A stretch of DNA of 7,927 nt from positions 5,917 through 13,843 of the forward strand of contig KL571313.1 in assembly GCA_000715855.1 (NCBI GenBank). The letters are read 5' to 3'. The position numbers were made by a program, and so were the translations under genes. Each line of letters opens with the position of its first letter. Positions within the stretch are counted from its first letter, which is position 1. Shown one piece after another: positions 5,588 through 7,927 of the stretch. The notes under the pieces are model-generated. The model saw only the letters and a list, made by a program, of their open reading frames with translations, ran no database searches and had not been told where the DNA came from. The stretch is from Actinoplanes liguriensis. Its GTDB lineage: Bacteria; Actinomycetota; Actinomycetes; Mycobacteriales; Micromonosporaceae.

Positions 5588-7276
5588 TCAGCTCTCGGTG
5601 ATCTGGAGCGGCGCGGCGGTCAGCTTGTCGCAGCTGACGAAGGCCAGGTCGATGGTCACGTCGGTGAACCAGAGGAGCGGCGGGGTCAGCGGCGGCGGCT
5701 GCTCCGGGGTGAAGGTCACCGGGATGACGCCGAACAGGTTGCCGGTGAACTTCGGGGTGTAGAAGCGGACGTTGGTCTTCGTCCTGAGCTCGCTGCTCTT
5801 GATCGTGGTGGTGCCGCCGCCCGGCTCGGCGATGGTGAGGCTGAACGGCTTGTTGATCGCCTCGTCCATGTTGAACTGGAGCGACTTGATGACGCCGTTC
5901 GCGGTGGGCACGTCCGCGACGCCCTTGTAGCTCGCGCCGATCATGGTCAGCGAGCCGACCTTCATGATGCCGGGCTTCAGAGCCGAGCGCGGGATGCCGT
6001 CGTCGTCGGCGACCAGGCCCTTCTGACGAGCGCCGAGGCACGGGATGATGTCCTCGTCGGAGGCGGCGCTGCTGGCGGCCTTGCTCGGGGTGGTCGCGGC
6101 GGTGGACGGGCTGGCGTCGTCGCCGGCGGGGGCGGTCGTCGTGGCGGCGGCCGACGGCTCGGCGGGGGCCTCACTGGTCGACGCCGACGGCGACGCGCTC
6201 GGAGTGGACGACTCCTCGTCACCGATGCCGAGCAGGTTGCCGACGCCGTCGACCACGTCCTGGATGCCGTCGAGGATCCCGCCGCTGTCCTCCGTCGCCG
6301 TGGCGGAGGCCGAGGCGGCCGGGGCGGCGGAGGTGGTCGTGCCGGCCTTGCCGGGGGTGGTGGGCGTGGCGCCCTTGGCGGGCTTCGCGTCGATCGTGGT
6401 CTTGGCGGCCGCGGAGGAGGCGGCCGGGGCCGGCGAGGACGAGGTGGTGGCGACCGAGGGCAGGCCCGCGGGGCAGTCGTCGGCGCTGGCCGGGAGGCGG
6501 CTGCCGATCAGGAAGGTGGTGCCGACGAACGCCGGCACCACGAGGATCGCGAGCGCCTTGCGGTTGAGGCCGCGGCGCTGACCGGGCACGTCCCCGTCCG
6601 GCTGGGCGGAGGCACCGGAGGAGGCCGCGCCGGAGGAGGCGCCGGAGGAGGCCGCGCTGGAGGAGGCCGCGTCGAAGGAGGCGGCATCGAAGGAGGCCGG
6701 CTCGGCCGGGACGGCGCTGCGCGGCTGCTCGAAGCCGGGCAGGATGCTCGGGTCGCTGACGGCGGGGGCGTTCTCGTGCGGGCGGTCGTCGTGCCCGGCG
6801 ACCTGGATCGCCTGGGTGGTCTCACCCGGCGCGTCGTGCCGGACGCCGTCGTGCGGCTCGCCGAACTGGGGCGGGCCGGAGAATCCGGGCGGGCCCTGGA
6901 GCGGGTTGCCGGGCGGGGGCTTCTGCTGGGTCCAGGAGATCGTCAGCGCGCCGCCGACGATGCCGAGGAGCATGCCGAAGAACCAGCCGCCGAGGTTCAA
7001 CCCGATGAACGAGTAGAGCGCGCCGAGCAGGCCGATGATGCCGTAGAACGCGCGCTGCGCCGGCGAGATCCAGACGAGCGCGCCGCAGATCAGCAACAGG
7101 AGCGGCAGCACGTAGGAGAGGAATCCCTGGGGGCCGATGTGAATCTGAATGTTGGCGAGGTCCATGTTCGAGCTCCAGAGGAGCTCCACGCCCGACAGCA
7201 CGAGGAACAAGCCGCCCCAGAAGGGCCGGCTCCGCCGCCATCGGCGGAACTTGCTCCAGAAATCGTCCGTCGCCAC
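5588..7276 (-). CDS. DUF6114 membrane protein fused to an exported stalk and C-terminal domain
   Basis: A 562-residue envelope protein of unknown function. Residues 1-115 look like a DUF6114 protein: a basic start (FRRWRRSRPFWGG), then four helices near 19-36, 52-70, 76-93 and 96-115. A Pro/Gly-rich, presumably cytoplasmic stretch (117-190) and an Ala/Ser repeat (194-223) lead to RRGLNRK and a fifth helix (240-259). This puts the rest outside the cell. Outside come Cys268, a long Ser/Thr/Ala/Pro stalk (about 272-405, interrupted by an amphipathic piece GGILDGIQDVVDGVGNLLG at 332-350) and a C-terminal beta-rich domain (about 409-562) with Cys413 and Cys549 that could form a disulfide. Stand-alone DUF6114 proteins are, as I recall, about 150 residues, so this is a long form. 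The GTG at 7276 is chosen because GGAGGA precedes it and the product then starts just before the basic segment; the longer frame's upstream codons look non-coding. It lies downstream of, and in the same orientation as, the DUF6230 gene, with a hairpin between them. Confidence 0.82.
   Translation of the reverse strand: MATDDFWSKFRRWRRSRPFWGGLFLVLSGVELLWSSNMDLANIQIHIGPQGFLSYVLPLLLLICGALVWISPAQRAFYGIIGLLGALYSFIGLNLGGWFFGMLLGIVGGALTISWTQQKPPPGNPLQGPPGFSGPPQFGEPHDGVRHDAPGETTQAIQVAGHDDRPHENAPAVSDPSILPGFEQPRSAVPAEPASFDAASFDAASSSAASSGASSGAASSGASAQPDGDVPGQRRGLNRKALAILVVPAFVGTTFLIGSRLPASADDCPAGLPSVATTSSSPAPAASSAAAKTTIDAKPAKGATPTTPGKAGTTTSAAPAASASATATEDSGGILDGIQDVVDGVGNLLGIGDEESSTPSASPSASTSEAPAEPSAAATTTAPAGDDASPSTAATTPSKAASSAASDEDIIPCLGARQKGLVADDDGIPRSALKPGIMKVGSLTMIGASYKGVADVPTANGVIKSLQFNMDEAINKPFSLTIAEPGGGTTTIKSSELRTKTNVRFYTPKFTGNLFGVIPVTFTPEQPPPLTPPLLWFTDVTIDLAFVSCDKLTAAPLQITES
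6616..6702 (-). repeat. Imperfect 15-bp tandem repeat coding for Ala/Ser-rich stretch
   Basis: Read on the + strand, units such as CGGAGGAGGCCGCGC (6616-6630, 6643-6657), one 12-bp unit (6631-6642) and variants at 6658-6672, 6673-6687 and 6688-6702 run head to tail. All are multiples of three, so copy changes keep the frame. They encode ASFDAASFDAASSSAASSG and further Ala/Ser residues in the predicted cytoplasmic linker before the fifth helix. Confidence 0.8.
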
Positions 7277-7279
7277 TCG

Positions 7280-7285
7280 TCCTCC
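7280..7285 (-). promoter_or_regulatory. Ribosome binding site for the DUF6114 gene
   Basis: On the minus strand this reads GGAGGA, with three bases to the GTG at 7276 (four from the GGAGG core). The spacing is short but the match is the best in the region, and it decides the GTG over the ATG further upstream at 7327. Confidence 0.55.
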
Positions 7286-7333
7286 AGAAACTTTCTTACG
7301 CGCACGATCACAGGGGGCAGAACGCAAAGGGAT

Positions 7334-7363
7334 GGGGCTCGCGGAAGTGGTGCCGCGAGCCCC
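7334..7363 (-). terminator. Hairpin between the DUF6230 and DUF6114 genes
   Basis: A perfect 11-bp stem, GGGGCTCGCGG (7334-7344) against CCGCGAGCCCC (7353-7363), has an 8-base loop. It begins 12 bases after the DUF6230 stop on the minus strand. It may terminate that transcript, or act as a partial terminator that sets the ratio of the two products if they are co-transcribed. Confidence 0.7.
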
Positions 7364-7375
7364 GATGGCGCTAGA

Positions 7376-7913
7376 TCAGTAGCACTCGTTGCCGTCGCCG
7401 GTGAGCAGCTTCAGGCTCATGCCGGTCAGCTTGAACGTCGACGCGGAGGTCGAGTAGGCCGTCTGCTTGAGGTTGTGGATGGTGACGTGGTCGGCCTGCT
7501 GACCGAAGCCGCCGACGGTGTCGCCCTTGGCGCTGCCGGCCTTGTTCAGGGTGGAGGCGTCGCGGCCGATCTCGATGTTGGTGAAGGTCGCGTCACCCGA
7601 CAGCTCGGACATGCCGATCAGCAGGTTGGACGCCTGAACCTTCTGGGCGTCCGGCGCGCTGTCCGCGACGTCCTTCGCGGCCCGGATCTGAAGGGTGATC
7701 CGGCCGAGCGGGGTCACCTGCGAGACCGACTGGCAAAGGTTGGTGATGGTGGCCTCGCCGATGCCGGACATGGCGGACGGCTTGACCGCGCCGCCGCCGG
7801 TCTGAAGAGCGCCGCTGTACTGGGTGAAGCCCTCGCCTTCGAGCGTGTCGGCGGACAGCTTGAACTGCTGGCCCGAGATGGCGAAGTTCGCCGCCAGGGC
7901 ACCGGTGCTCAGC
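7376..7913 (-). CDS. DUF6230 family secreted protein, 5'-truncated by contig end
   Basis: The frame stays open from the stop at 7376 to the end of genomic sequence (about 7912/7913). The 178 visible residues start LSTGALAANFAISGQQFKLS. This matches DUF6230 proteins, exported proteins of Streptomyces and relatives sometimes labelled 'cholesterol esterase' without a lipase motif; no Ser hydrolase motif is seen here either. Family-like segments are ATITNLCQS, LSGDATFTNIEIGRDASTL, GGFGQQADHVTIHNLKQTA and the C-terminus NECY. Two Cys (in NLCQS and NECY) could pair. The sequence is beta-rich with small and polar residues, consistent with an extracellular domain. The ATG at 7771 (MSGIGEA) is internal: conserved sequence continues about 47 codons upstream of it. 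The missing part should be a short N-terminal signal or anchor segment. The gene precedes the DUF6114 gene on the same strand, the arrangement I recall for this pair in other actinomycetes. Function is unknown. Confidence 0.85.
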
Positions 7914-7927
7914 CTGTCTCTTATACA
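7914..7927. other. Nextera/Tn5 mosaic-end adapter at the contig end
   Basis: The last 14 bases, CTGTCTCTTATACA, are exactly the first 14 of the 19-base mosaic end CTGTCTCTTATACACATCT. They are library adapter, not genome. The window therefore ends at a contig edge, which explains the truncated DUF6230 gene. Confidence 0.97.

Noticed and set aside
6045..6581. A 178-residue plus-strand Ala/Val-rich frame opposite the DUF6114 fusion
   Set aside because: It is the complement of the Ser/Thr/Ala stalk codons, has no recognisable domain, and the minus-strand frame is continuous with clear membrane and domain structure.
5588..6586. The secreted half of the DUF6114 fusion as a separate gene starting near the fifth helix
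   Set aside because: The frame is unbroken, a GTG before the fifth helix has only a poorly spaced G-rich sequence upstream, and the basic residues before the helix fit a five-helix protein; a split cannot be fully excluded.
7376..7771. A complete 131-residue gene starting at the ATG on the minus strand at 7771
   Set aside because: Family-like DUF6230 sequence continues in frame for about 47 codons upstream to the contig end, so that ATG is an internal Met.

Overview
The window is high-GC DNA with GTG/ATG starts, G/C-rich third codon positions and hairpin terminators without T-tracts, as expected of an actinobacterium. The protein families (DUF6230, DUF6114, DUF2277, Pr6Pr, and a YcnI-type DUF1775 protein with a C-terminal membrane anchor) suggest a filamentous lineage such as Micromonosporaceae (for example Actinoplanes). 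That placement is inferred from remembered families, not from a search.

Layout. (1) 1-968, + strand: the C-terminal part of a sensor histidine kinase (HAMP end, HisKA, HATPase_c) with an unusual charged repeat tail; its 5' end lies outside the window. (2) 1075-1761, +: a YcnI/DUF1775 copper-binding-type secreted protein, interrupted in its linker by a sequencing-adapter sequence. A strong hairpin follows at 1773-1800. (3) 1873-2586, +: a six-helix Pr6Pr-family membrane protein. It converges on (4) 2606-2875, -: a small DUF2277 protein, and both stop codons lie inside one shared hairpin. (5) 2876-3072: a divergent intergenic region carrying a decaying 17-bp tandem repeat. (6) 3073-4548, +: a polytopic diguanylate cyclase with intact GGDEF and I-site. 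(7) 4549-4934: non-coding, with two DnaA-box-like nonamers and G-rich degenerate repeats. (8) 4935-5354, +: a DUF1992 (DnaJC28-like) protein. (9) 5355-5587: non-coding, with a second, unrelated 17-bp tandem array and a 12-bp terminator stem. (10) 5588-7276, -: a long DUF6114 membrane protein fused to a secreted Ser/Thr/Ala-rich stalk and a C-terminal beta-type domain. (11) 7376-7913, -: the 3' part of a DUF6230 secreted protein, upstream of the DUF6114 gene and cut by the contig end.

Two points matter most to a reader. First, the sequence carries Nextera/Tn5 synthetic mosaic-end adapter in two places: 1628-1646, inside the YcnI gene (18 of 19 bases match), and 7914-7927, the last 14 bases (exact match). 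The YcnI linker peptide and the join itself are therefore not trustworthy, and the DUF6230 gene is cut by the assembly rather than by biology. Second, the DUF6230/DUF6114 pair looks like a two-protein envelope module of unknown function. Here the DUF6114 partner has an extra exported domain that may be distantly related to DUF6230 itself; this is the best candidate for an undescribed system. The remaining genes are ordinary, independently transcribed chromosomal loci; I see no mobile element, CRISPR array, tRNA or rRNA.
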